A stretch of 13,881 nt of DNA from Propionibacteriaceae bacterium (GTDB taxonomy: Bacteria > Actinomycetota > Actinomycetes > Propionibacteriales > Propionibacteriaceae): assembly GCA_031265725.1 (NCBI GenBank), contig JAISCH010000039.1:1-13881 (forward strand), in the 5' to 3' direction. Below, piece after piece: positions 1 through 5,685 of the stretch. A program made the position numbers and the translations under genes. The notes beneath the pieces were generated by a model. It was not told the origin of the DNA. It saw only the letters and a program-made list of their open reading frames with translations, and made no database searches. Every line of letters starts with the position of its first letter. Within the stretch, counting starts at the first letter, position 1.

Positions 1-1
1 C

Positions 2-211
2 GCGTTTATCGAAGTTGAGCCGTCAGGCATTCCAGGCAGTCCGCAGCCAGTGCATGTTTATCTGATTCAGCAGCAAGGCACGCCGATCATAGAATGGATC
101 ACCTCCGAAGAACTAGCCCGTGACGGTGTGTATGAGTTCATTTTCGTTTGTCTGCCACTGACGATCAAAGGCGCTTCGGGATCGATGATCCGTCCAATCG
201 CTATCGCCTGA
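2..211 (+). CDS. Cyclase-family hydrolase (PF04199-like), 3' end only
   Basis: The reading frame is open from the window edge to TGA at 209-211 and gives 69 residues. The readable stretch contains V-H-x-x-L-I-type sequence (VHVYLIQQQGTPIIEWI), then an E-E-L segment, a FIFVCLPLTIKGASGS segment and MIRPIAIA at the end. This is the typical C-terminus of the cyclase/kynurenine-formamidase/isatin-hydrolase superfamily: an 'LL..G.PIIE' strand, then 'F..LPL.I.G..GSP.R..A'. The family hydrolyses amide or lactone bonds at a metal centre built from an N-terminal HxGTHxDxPxH motif. That motif lies outside the window, so the substrate cannot be inferred. A strong hairpin follows 50 nt after the stop. Family placement rests on the C-terminal pattern alone. 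Confidence 0.75.
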   Translation, partial: AFIEVEPSGIPGSPQPVHVYLIQQQGTPIIEWITSEELARDGVYEFIFVCLPLTIKGASGSMIRPIAIA

Positions 212-260
212 CGATGCGTGCTGATGTCAATTCCAGCATAAAATGCTCTTCAGGTAGCCG

Positions 261-296
261 AGTGGGCGTGACGGAGTCGGTGCTGTCACGCCCACT
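261..296. terminator. Bidirectional terminator hairpin
   Basis: A perfect 12-bp inverted repeat (AGTGGGCGTGAC / GTCACGCCCACT, 261-272 and 285-296) encloses a 12-nt loop. It sits between the stop of the + strand cyclase gene (211) and the stop of the convergent - strand gene (305), so it can terminate both. No clean T-tract follows on either strand, which is common for actinobacterial hairpin terminators. Confidence 0.75.
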
Positions 297-304
297 ATAA
301 ATCA

Positions 305-538
305 CTATCCGAACAAGCCCCAGCCCTTGTCGTTGTTCTCGTCGGCGTCGTCTTCTTCGGGCGGGTCGTTGAAACGGGGGTCGGTATCCCAAGTGTCGTT
401 GCGTTCGGCGGCAAGCTCGAGTGCGTGGGCGGCTTCTTCAGGAGTGGGGTACGGTCCCAGCCGGGTGGCGCTGCGGCAGCCGTAGTATGGCTCCACTTTG
501 GAGTGGTCCAAGCAGTACCACCAACTGTCCGTTCGCAT
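305..538 (-). CDS. Conserved small acidic actinobacterial protein, function unknown
   Basis: This 77-residue protein reads W-W-Y-C near the start, then H-S-K-V-E-P-x3-[13 protein letters not shown], a helix with [18 protein letters not shown], and a very acidic tail rich in E, D and N. From memory, actinobacteria have small proteins of this pattern (WYC, VEP, RLGPY-T-EEAE-AL, ER-E-WD-DP-W), often near map; their function is not known to me. The start at 538 is supported by a ribosome binding site, GGAGAA, read on the minus strand at about 543-548 and ending some 4 nt before ATG. The gene is divergent from map, with 44 bp between the start codons, and converges on the 261-296 hairpin. Cys9, His12 and Cys21 could be a partial metal site, but that is speculation. 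The conserved pattern makes it more likely real than a chance frame. Confidence 0.8.
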   Translation of the reverse strand: MRTDSWWYCLDHSKVEPYYGCRSATRLGPYPTPEEAAHALELAAERNDTWDTDPRFNDPPEEDDADENNDKGWGLFG

Positions 539-569
539 CGCTTCTCCACTCCAAGTCGCCGGTACACAC

Positions 570-576
570 TATTATC
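570..576. promoter_or_regulatory. Candidate overlapping divergent -10 elements (map / small acidic gene)
   Basis: On + strand TATTAT (570-575) matches the -10 consensus at 5 of 6 bases and ends exactly 7 nt before the map ATG at 583, which suggests a leaderless map transcript; no Shine-Dalgarno sequence precedes that ATG. On - strand the same patch reads GATAAT (576-571), also 5 of 6, suitably placed for the gene starting at 538. No convincing -35 box is visible on either side. Assignment is by inspection only. Confidence 0.45.
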
Positions 577-582
577 GCCTTC

Positions 583-1431
583 ATGAGCGTGATAAAGCCT
601 TATCCGGTGTCTGCGATGCGCAGCGTGCCGAGTTCAATCCAGCGCCCGCCCTATGTGGGCGATCCTGGTCCGGAGCTATATCTGGGGTCGGACGTGCAGA
701 GTTCCGAGGTCATCGAGAAGATGAGGCTGGCTGGGAAAATCGCCGCCCAGGCGATGATCGAGGGCGCGAAAGTCGTCGCTCCCGGCATCAACACCGACCG
801 GATCGATGTGGTCATCCATGATTTTCTCTGCGACCACGGCGCGTATCCGGCGACGCTCGACTATCGCAATTTCCCCAAGTCGTGTTGCACTTCGGTGAAC
901 GAGGTCATCTGCCACGGCATTCCGGACGCCCGCCCGCTGGAGGACGGCGATATTGTCAAGATCGACGTGACCAGTTATATCAATGGCGTGCATGGCGACA
1001 CCTGTGCCACCTACTACGCCGGTGAGGTTGACGAGGATTCCAAGCTGCTCTCCGAGCGCACCCAAGAGGCGATGATGCGGGGGATAAAAGCGGTACGCCC
1101 TGGGCGGGAGATCAGCGTCATCGGCCGGGTGATCGAATCGTTCGCCAAGCGTTTCAACTACGGAGTCGTGCGCGAGTACACCGGGCATGGCGTACACACC
1201 GCGTTCCACTCCGGGCTGGTCATCCCGCACTATGACGAGCCCTCGCTGAACACTCTCATCCGACCGGGGATGACTTTCACCATTGAGCCGATGCTCACCC
1301 TCGGCGACCCGCGCAATCTCACCTGGGATGACGGCTGGACCGTAGTCACCGTGGACGGGTCGCGCTGCGCCCAATTCGAGCACACCCTGGTAGTGACTGA
1401 CACAGGCGCGGAAATTCTGACCCTGCCTTGA
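583..1431 (+). CDS. map: Type I methionine aminopeptidase
   Basis: Removes the initiator methionine from nascent proteins in the cytoplasm with a dinuclear metal centre. With the ATG at 583 the protein has 282 residues, close to the mycobacterial and Streptomyces enzymes. The expected residues of the pita-bread fold are all present: His111 (EVICHGIP), Asp128 (KIDVT), Asp139 (HGDT), His202 (TGHGVH), Glu235 (TIEPM) and Glu266 (FEHT). The N-terminal extension containing [12 protein letters not shown] matches the proline-rich extension of actinobacterial MetAP1c-type enzymes. The frame is open back to 421, but residues before 583 look unlike the family and overlap the divergent gene, so 583 is preferred. 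No Shine-Dalgarno sequence is visible; a TATTAT hexamer 7 nt upstream suggests a leaderless mRNA. The catalytic set is complete, so the enzyme should be active. Confidence 0.96.
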   Translation: MSVIKPYPVSAMRSVPSSIQRPPYVGDPGPELYLGSDVQSSEVIEKMRLAGKIAAQAMIEGAKVVAPGINTDRIDVVIHDFLCDHGAYPATLDYRNFPKSCCTSVNEVICHGIPDARPLEDGDIVKIDVTSYINGVHGDTCATYYAGEVDEDSKLLSERTQEAMMRGIKAVRPGREISVIGRVIESFAKRFNYGVVREYTGHGVHTAFHSGLVIPHYDEPSLNTLIRPGMTFTIEPMLTLGDPRNLTWDDGWTVVTVDGSRCAQFEHTLVVTDTGAEILTLP

Positions 1432-1469
1432 CCCAACGGCACGAGTGGGCATCCGCCACGACGACAGGC

Positions 1470-1475
1470 TAGACT
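1470..1475 (+). promoter_or_regulatory. Candidate -10 box of tRNA-Pro
   Basis: TAGACT lies 14 nt before the first base of the tRNA, which would give a short 5' leader. It matches the -10 consensus at 4 of 6 positions. I see no clear -35 box, so this is a weak positional call. Confidence 0.3.
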
Positions 1476-1489
1476 CTTTCCTTGGTCAT

Positions 1490-1562
1490 CGGGGCGTGGC
1501 GTAGTGGCTAACGCGCCTGCTTTGGGAGCAGGAGACCGGAGGTTCGAGTCCTCTCGCCCCGA
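1490..1562 (+). tRNA. tRNA-Pro (anticodon TGG)
   Basis: A full cloverleaf can be folded by hand. The acceptor stem is CGGGGCG (1490-1496) with CGCCCCG (1555-1561), and the discriminator base is A1562. The anticodon arm is CCTGC-TTTGGGA-GCAGG (1516-1532), with anticodon TGG at 1523-1525. The T arm is GGAGG-TTCGAGT-CCTCT (1538-1554), with one G-T pair. No CCA is encoded, so it is added after transcription. The 3' end directly abuts a truncated antitoxin gene, which marks it as a possible integration or recombination site. Confidence 0.96.
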
Positions 1563-1577
1563 CTAGCTGAGGCCCTT

Positions 1578-1715
1578 GTCAGGGTAATCATCCAGGCCGA
1601 ACCGGGCAATGGGTCAGTTGATGACTTCATCGGCATGTTCGCTGGCACTGCGCCGACACCATTGACCGTTGCGGAAATGAATGAGATCGCCGCGCAGGGA
1701 TGGGCGGGCCAGTGA
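1578..1715 (+). pseudogene. VapB-type antitoxin, N-terminal DNA-binding half missing
   Basis: The frame ending at TGA 1713-1715 encodes about 45 residues: RVIIQAEPGNGSVDDFIGMF followed by AGTAPTPLTVAEMNEIAAQGWAGQ. This resembles the C-terminal half of AbrB/SpoVT-fold antitoxins that partner VapC toxins ('xxRPTGSIDGFIGxLAGxT..-TIEEMNEAAAxGWAG'). The N-terminal swapped-hairpin DNA-binding part, which should supply about 40 residues, is absent: the frame runs back into the tRNA-Pro gene and meets a stop at 1509. No ATG or GTG starts the recognisable homology; the first in-frame ATG is 1635, which would give only 26 residues. The stop overlaps the GTG of the toxin gene by GTGA, the normal coupling of an antitoxin-toxin pair. 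I infer a gene broken by recombination at the tRNA 3' end. Whether the toxin-binding peptide is still made is unknown. Confidence 0.7.
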
Positions 1716-2107
1716 TCAACGCCGACACCAACGTTCTGATTCGGGCTGCGCTGAAGGACGATCCGGTGCAAGGCGAGCTAGCGGCCGATGTGCTCCGTCA
1801 ATCGGACCAGGTCGCGGTCACGATACCAACGCTCTGCGAATTTGCCTGGGTTCTTCGTCGGGGCTACAAGAAGACCGCAGTGGAAACGGCTACGGCTATT
1901 CGCCGCCTCATCGCCGCGCCGAGCATCGTCATTGACAAGCCTGCGGCTGAAGCGGGTCTCGCTGTGCTGGACCTCGGCGGAGACTTCGCTGACGGGGCCA
2001 TCGCCTGCCTGGGCGAATGGCTTGGGGCGAGTGAGTTGGTCACCTTCGACAAGCAGGCGGTGAAACTGCTGGCGGCCACCGGCCACACCGCCAAACTGCT
2101 TGGCTAG
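1712..2107 (+). CDS. vapC: VapC-family PIN-domain ribonuclease toxin
   Basis: Single PIN domain of 131 residues, the usual length for VapC. These toxins cleave RNA, often tRNA, in the cytoplasm with Mg2+ bound by conserved acidic residues. Those residues are present: Asp5 (NADTNVL), Glu43 (TLCEFAWVL), Asp91/Asp94 (GGDFADGAIA) and Asp113 (VTFDKQA), so the active site looks intact. I chose GTG 1712 rather than ATG 1700 because it overlaps the antitoxin stop as GTGA, has AGGGA upstream at 1696-1700, and gives the family-typical N-terminus M-I-x-x-D-T-N. The partner antitoxin is truncated. An intact toxin without a full antitoxin is odd; it could be tamed by the remaining C-terminal antitoxin peptide, by a paralogous antitoxin elsewhere, or by lack of transcription. 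A hairpin follows directly after the stop. Confidence 0.9.
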   Translation: MINADTNVLIRAALKDDPVQGELAADVLRQSDQVAVTIPTLCEFAWVLRRGYKKTAVETATAIRRLIAAPSIVIDKPAAEAGLAVLDLGGDFADGAIACLGEWLGASELVTFDKQAVKLLAATGHTAKLLG

Positions 2108-2108
2108 T

Positions 2109-2134
2109 GACAGTTGCCTGGCCGCTCAACTGTC
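2109..2134 (+). terminator. Hairpin after vapC
   Basis: GACAGTTG (2109-2116) and CAACTGTC (2127-2134) form a perfect 8-bp stem with a 10-nt loop, beginning one base after the vapC stop. There is no T-run, so it may be a Rho-assisted or stabilising hairpin rather than a classical intrinsic terminator. Confidence 0.5.
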
Positions 2135-2195
2135 CGCGTTCGTCGGCTAGGGGGCCTGATCGCTGTCACATAGTTTTTACTGGGCAGAGGCAACA

Positions 2196-2222
2196 ATGGG
2201 CCTGAAATTTCTGGCGCTGTAA
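2196..2222 (+). CDS. Eight-codon leader ORF upstream of glnA2
   Basis: ATG at 2196 starts an 8-codon frame (MGLKFLAL) ending in TAA 2220-2222. AGAGG (2186-2190) sits 5 nt before the ATG, a better ribosome binding site than that of glnA2 itself. The last A of its stop is the first A of an in-frame ATG (TAATG at 2220-2224) that would extend GlnA2 by 12 residues, an arrangement that permits translational re-initiation. A TAGTTT hexamer (2171-2176) may be the promoter -10. The peptide has no run of a regulatory amino acid, so ordinary attenuation is not suggested. It could be chance. Confidence 0.35.
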   Translation: MGLKFLAL

Positions 2223-2257
2223 TGCGCTGGAAACATGGTTATCGGCAAGATGGAGTC

Positions 2258-3595
2258 ATGGATAAACAAACTGAATTCGTCCTGCATGCGATGGAGGAGC
2301 GGGACGTTCGTTTTGTCCGGCTTTGGTTTACCGATGTGCTCGGATTTCTGAAGTCTGTCGCGGTGGCACCGGCTGAACTCGAAGGAGCGTTCAGTGAGGG
2401 GATCGGCTTCGACGGCTCAGCGATCCAAGGCTTCGCCCGGGTCTACGAATCGGATATGGTGGCTCATCCTGATCCCGCCACTTTCCAATTGTTGCCTTGG
2501 CGGGGATCGACGCAGGGCACTGCGCGGATGTTCTGCGACATCCGACTGCCGGACGGATCGCCGTCCTTCGCCGATCCGCGCTTCGTGCTGAAGCGGGCAT
2601 TGGACAAGGCCTCGGAGATGGGCTTCACCTTTTACACCCATCCGGAAATTGAGTTCTATCTTTTCAAGCAGCCGATCATCCCCGGCCAGGTGCCGGTTCC
2701 GGCTGACCAGAGCGGATACTTCGACCACACCACCATCTCGGTGGCGACGGATTTCCGCAGGCAGGCGATCACCGTCTTGGAACAGATGGGCATCTCGGTG
2801 GAGTTCAGCCATCACGAGGGCGGGCCCGGCCAGCAGGAGATCGATCTGCGCTATGCCGACGCGCTCACCACGGCCGACAACATCATGACTTTCCGGGTGG
2901 TGATCAAAGAGGTAGCGGCGATGCAGGAATTATTCGCCTCGTTCATGCCGAAACCGTTGACCGAGCATCCCGGGTCGGGCATGCACACCCACGTCTCGCT
3001 CTTTGAAGGCGACACCAACGCTTTCTACGATGCCAGCGCCGAATACCACCTGTCCAAGACTGGACGACGCTTCATCGCCGGACTGCTTGCCCATGCGGCG
3101 GACATCTGCGCGGTGACAAACCCGTGGATCAATTCCTACAAGCGACTGATCGCCGGAGGGGAAGCGCCCAGCTATATCTGCTGGGGGCAGAACAACCGTT
3201 CCGCGCTGGTGCGGGTGCCGATGTATAAGCCGACCAAGGGAGCCTCTGCCCGGGTCGAGTTGCGCTCGATAGACTCCGGGGCGAATCCGTACCTGGCTTT
3301 CGCGCTGGTGCTGGCCGCCGGTCTGGACGGCATCGAGAAGGAAATGGAATTGCCCGAGGGAGCCGAGGACGATGTCTGGTCGTTGACCGACAAGCAACGG
3401 CAGGCGATGGGGATCAAGCCGCTGCCGCGCAGTCTGGGGATGGCCATCGACCTGATGGAGAGTTCGCAACTCGTCGCTGACACCCTGGGCGAGCACGTAT
3501 TCGACTTCTTCTTGCGCAATAAGAAGGCCGAATACGAGGAATACCGCGCCTATGTCACCGAATGGGAACTGGCGAAGTCGCTTCCGGTGCTCTGA
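2258..3595 (+). CDS. glnA2: GlnA2-type glutamine synthetase family enzyme
   Basis: Type I glutamine synthetase fold, 445 residues, ATP-dependent ligation of an amine to the gamma-carboxyl of glutamate in the cytoplasm. It closely resembles mycobacterial GlnA2 from the first residues (MDKQTEFVL, FVRLWFTDVLGFLKSVA). Metal and substrate motifs are present: HPEIEF (Glu130, Glu132), HHEGGPGQQEIDLR (Glu187, Glu194), GMHTHVS (His243, His245), NRSALVRVP and RVELRSIDSGANPYL (Glu334). At the place where adenylylated enzymes carry NLYDLP this protein reads DDVWSLT (Trp374), so the regulatory tyrosine is absent. GlnA2 of Streptomyces coelicolor has been reported to act as a gamma-glutamylpolyamine synthetase, so the amine may be ammonia or a polyamine. 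Start 2258 matches homologues; GGAG is only 2 nt upstream, and ATG 2222 would add 12 residues. glnE lies 5.5 kb downstream. Confidence 0.93.
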   Translation: MDKQTEFVLHAMEERDVRFVRLWFTDVLGFLKSVAVAPAELEGAFSEGIGFDGSAIQGFARVYESDMVAHPDPATFQLLPWRGSTQGTARMFCDIRLPDGSPSFADPRFVLKRALDKASEMGFTFYTHPEIEFYLFKQPIIPGQVPVPADQSGYFDHTTISVATDFRRQAITVLEQMGISVEFSHHEGGPGQQEIDLRYADALTTADNIMTFRVVIKEVAAMQELFASFMPKPLTEHPGSGMHTHVSLFEGDTNAFYDASAEYHLSKTGRRFIAGLLAHAADICAVTNPWINSYKRLIAGGEAPSYICWGQNNRSALVRVPMYKPTKGASARVELRSIDSGANPYLAFALVLAAGLDGIEKEMELPEGAEDDVWSLTDKQRQAMGIKPLPRSLGMAIDLMESSQLVADTLGEHVFDFFLRNKKAEYEEYRAYVTEWELAKSLPVL

Positions 3596-3642
3596 TCCGT
3601 TGCGCTGACTTCAGCTTGGCTGGACGGCAAAAGGTCTGCTGA

Positions 3643-3663
3643 CGCACAGCTTGCGCACAGCTT
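3643..3663 (+). promoter_or_regulatory. Tandem CGCACAGCTT repeat, PhoP-box-like
   Basis: CGCACAGCTT occurs twice, at 3643-3652 and 3654-3663, with an 11-bp period (one helical turn). The core, GCACAGC-N4-GCACAGC, differs by one base per half from the published M. tuberculosis PhoP site TCACAGC-N4-TCACAGC. It lies about 110 bp upstream of the exporter operon start and upstream of a possible -10 (TAGGCT, 3693-3698). An OmpR/PhoP-class response regulator could bind it. No regulator gene is in the window. Confidence 0.4.
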
Positions 3664-3737
3664 TTTCTGCCAGTTTTCATAACTGCCCGGTCTAGGCTTA
3701 TGGCTGTAGAAGTCGCACCTATTGGGGCGGCCTCTAA

Positions 3738-3751
3738 GCTCTACCTAGAGC
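3738..3751. promoter_or_regulatory. Perfect dyad upstream of the exporter operon
   Basis: GCTCTA-CC-TAGAGC is a perfect 6-bp dyad with a 2-bp centre, 21 bp before the first adaptor gene and ahead of its ribosome binding site AGGAAG (3763-3768). A further CTCTA copy lies just upstream (3732-3736). It may be an operator, for example for a small dimeric repressor; the 2-nt loop makes a stable RNA hairpin unlikely. Confidence 0.35.
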
Positions 3752-3772
3752 AGAAAACCGACAGGAAGACTT

Positions 3773-4978
3773 ATGCCCCCCGTTAAAAAGTCGTCGAGAC
3801 GCAAACGTTGGCTGATCATCGGCATCGCCGCCGCCGTGGTGGTTGCCGGAATCGGCACCACCTGGTTCCTCACCCGGCCCGGCCCCGCCCAAGCCATGCG
3901 CGAGCGGGTCTTCACCGCCCAAGCGACTCGGGCCGACCAGACCCAGACGGTGTCGCTGTCTGGAACGCTGGCCCCGAAGAAGCAGGCGGACCTCAACTTC
4001 TCGGTGACGGGCGAAGTCACCAAGGTCTACGTCAAGGTGGGCGACAAAGTAGCCAAGAGTGCCAAGCTCGCCCGCATCGACTCCGCAGACCTCTCCAATG
4101 CCGTCGATCTGGCCGAGGCGAACCTGAAGTCGGCCAAAGCGTCTTACAACGAGGCCAAGTCGGGTTCGACCGCTGCCAAGAACGCGGCGAAAGCCCGGGT
4201 CGACTCGGCGCAAGCCGCGCTGGACAAGGCTGAGGAAGACCTCGACAGCGCGGTGCTGCGCTCCACGATAGCCGGTACGGTGGCTCAAATCGGTGTGGAG
4301 GCCGGTGATCAGGTGAGTGGTTCGAGTGGTGCTGGCGCATTGGGCGGCAGCGGGCAAGGCTCCAGCAGTGTTGCCGCCCAATTCGTCATCATTGCCACTG
4401 CGGAATGGAAGCTCGCGGGCAGCGTGAGCAGCGCCGACTTGCCCCAGGTCAAGGTCGGGCAGGCCGCCCAGATCAGCCTCGACAACGGCCAAGAGCCGAT
4501 TGAGGGGAAAGTGACCGAAGTCGGCATCGTGGCGACATCAAGCAGTGACGGCTCAGCCACTTTCCCAGTGACGATCGAACTGTCCGGAAAACACCCGGAG
4601 CTGTACTCCGGCACCAGCGCCGACGCGACGATCACCGTCGCGGAGGCCTCCGACGTGCTGACCGTTCCCACTGCCGCGATCAGCAATCTGGGTGACGAGG
4701 CGCAGGTCATCCTCAGCGCCAACGGCGAGCAGACGCCGCAAGTCGTCACTATCGGCAGGGTCTTCGGGGACAACACTGAGATACTCACTGGACTTGAGGC
4801 TGGCGACGAGGTGGTGGTCTCGGCGTTCTTTGGCCAGAACTCCGGAGACGGCACCCAGGTGTTCGGCGGCGGTGGAATGTTCGGTGGCGGAGGCAACGCC
4901 GTCCGCATCGGCGCTGGCACCGGCAACGGTCCTCCAGCCGGGGCCATGCCGCAACAGGGTGAGAGACCTGGCCGATGA
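3773..4978 (+). CDS. MacA/YknX-like efflux adaptor (HlyD family)
   Basis: Membrane-anchored adaptor of an ABC-type exporter, 401 residues, acting outside the membrane. Basic N-terminus and one membrane segment at about 12-33. Then a first lipoyl half (about 76-107, with FSVTGEVTKVYVKVGDKV), one short coiled-coil hairpin (about 108-161, Ala/Lys/Glu-rich heptads), a second lipoyl half (AGTVAQIGVEAGDQV, 167-181), a beta-barrel (about 210-290) and a membrane-proximal domain ending near 350. The tail (351-401) is Gly-rich (VFGGGGMFGGGGN) and looks disordered. No lipobox is seen, so it is anchored by the N-terminal helix. The start has a good ribosome binding site, AGGAAG at 3763-3768. The stop overlaps the ATPase start by ATGA (4975-4978). 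In Gram-positive bacteria such adaptors (YknX type) work without TolC. The cargo is unknown. Confidence 0.93.
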   Translation: MPPVKKSSRRKRWLIIGIAAAVVVAGIGTTWFLTRPGPAQAMRERVFTAQATRADQTQTVSLSGTLAPKKQADLNFSVTGEVTKVYVKVGDKVAKSAKLARIDSADLSNAVDLAEANLKSAKASYNEAKSGSTAAKNAAKARVDSAQAALDKAEEDLDSAVLRSTIAGTVAQIGVEAGDQVSGSSGAGALGGSGQGSSSVAAQFVIIATAEWKLAGSVSSADLPQVKVGQAAQISLDNGQEPIEGKVTEVGIVATSSSDGSATFPVTIELSGKHPELYSGTSADATITVAEASDVLTVPTAAISNLGDEAQVILSANGEQTPQVVTIGRVFGDNTEILTGLEAGDEVVVSAFFGQNSGDGTQVFGGGGMFGGGGNAVRIGAGTGNGPPAGAMPQQGERPGR

Positions 4979-5685
4979 CTCTGCTGACCATGCGCCAAGT
5001 GCGCAAGACCTACAGCACCGGAGTGGTCAGCGTCGAGGCGCTGCGCGGCATCGACATGGATGTCGAACGCGGTGACTACCTGGCGATCATGGGGCCTTCC
5101 GGCTCCGGGAAGTCCACCCTGATGCACATCATCGGCTGCTTGGACGTGCCCAGCGACGGCAGTTACGAACTCGACGGCGTGGACGTATCCGCGATGGACG
5201 AACGGCAATTGGCCGAGGTGCGAAACCGCAAGATCGGCTTCGTCTTCCAACAGTTCAACCTGCTGTCCGCTTTGACCGCGCTGCGGAACGTCGAATTGCC
5301 GCTGCTCTACGCCGGGATGAAACGGTCCGAGCGCCGGGAGCGCGCGCTGGCCGCGTTGGAGCGGGTCGGATTGGCCGACCGGGTCGAGCACCGGCCCGGC
5401 GAACTCTCCGGCGGGCAGCAGCAACGAGTGTCGATGGCCCGGGCACTGGTCACCGATCCAGCCCTGATCCTGGCCGATGAGCCGACCGGCGCGCTGGACT
5501 CAGTGTCCACCAACGACATCCTCGACCTCTTCCAGGAGTTGAACGAAGCCGGGCGCACCATCGTGGTCATCACCCATGAGGACGAGGTGAGCAAACGGGC
5601 CAAGCACGTCGTCCATCTTTACGACGGGCAGTTCCGGGAAGCTGGCAGCACGGCCGCGCCCGTTCTAGTGGGAGCCGCGTCATGA
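4975..5685 (+). CDS. MacB/LolD/YknY-type ABC transporter ATPase
   Basis: Stand-alone nucleotide-binding subunit of 236 residues that powers the exporter from the cytoplasmic face. All ABC motifs are present: Walker A GPSGSGKST (40-48), Q-loop Gln92/93 (FQQFNLL), signature LSGGQQQR (144-151), Walker B ALILADEP (163-170), D-loop (GALD) and switch His201 (THEDE). The segment GCLDVPSDGSY after Walker A and the FNLLSALTALRNVELPL stretch are typical of the MacB/LolD/FtsE branch rather than drug-importer branches. It overlaps the adaptor by 4 bp and the permease by 4 bp (ATGA each), so the three proteins are translationally coupled. Intact, no missing catalytic residue. Confidence 0.95.
   Translation: MTLLTMRQVRKTYSTGVVSVEALRGIDMDVERGDYLAIMGPSGSGKSTLMHIIGCLDVPSDGSYELDGVDVSAMDERQLAEVRNRKIGFVFQQFNLLSALTALRNVELPLLYAGMKRSERRERALAALERVGLADRVEHRPGELSGGQQQRVSMARALVTDPALILADEPTGALDSVSTNDILDLFQELNEAGRTIVVITHEDEVSKRAKHVVHLYDGQFREAGSTAAPVLVGAAS

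Noticed and set aside
421..582. Upstream extension of map to 421.
   Set aside because: The residues are unlike MetAP and overlap the divergent conserved gene at 305-538; ATG 583 fits family length and a candidate -10.
2164..2180. GlnR-like site (GTCAC-N6-TTTAC) upstream of glnA2.
   Set aside because: The second half does not fit the GlnR consensus (GnAAC), and such half-sites occur by chance.
2231..2245. Imperfect dyad GGAAAC-ATG-GTTATC near the glnA2 start.
   Set aside because: One mismatch in six and only a 3-bp centre, inside a possible coding extension; no independent support.
4309..5424. Minus-strand frame of 371 codons across the first adaptor and ATPase.
   Set aside because: Composition is Pro/Ser/Leu-rich with no motifs, and both + strand genes there have complete family signatures.
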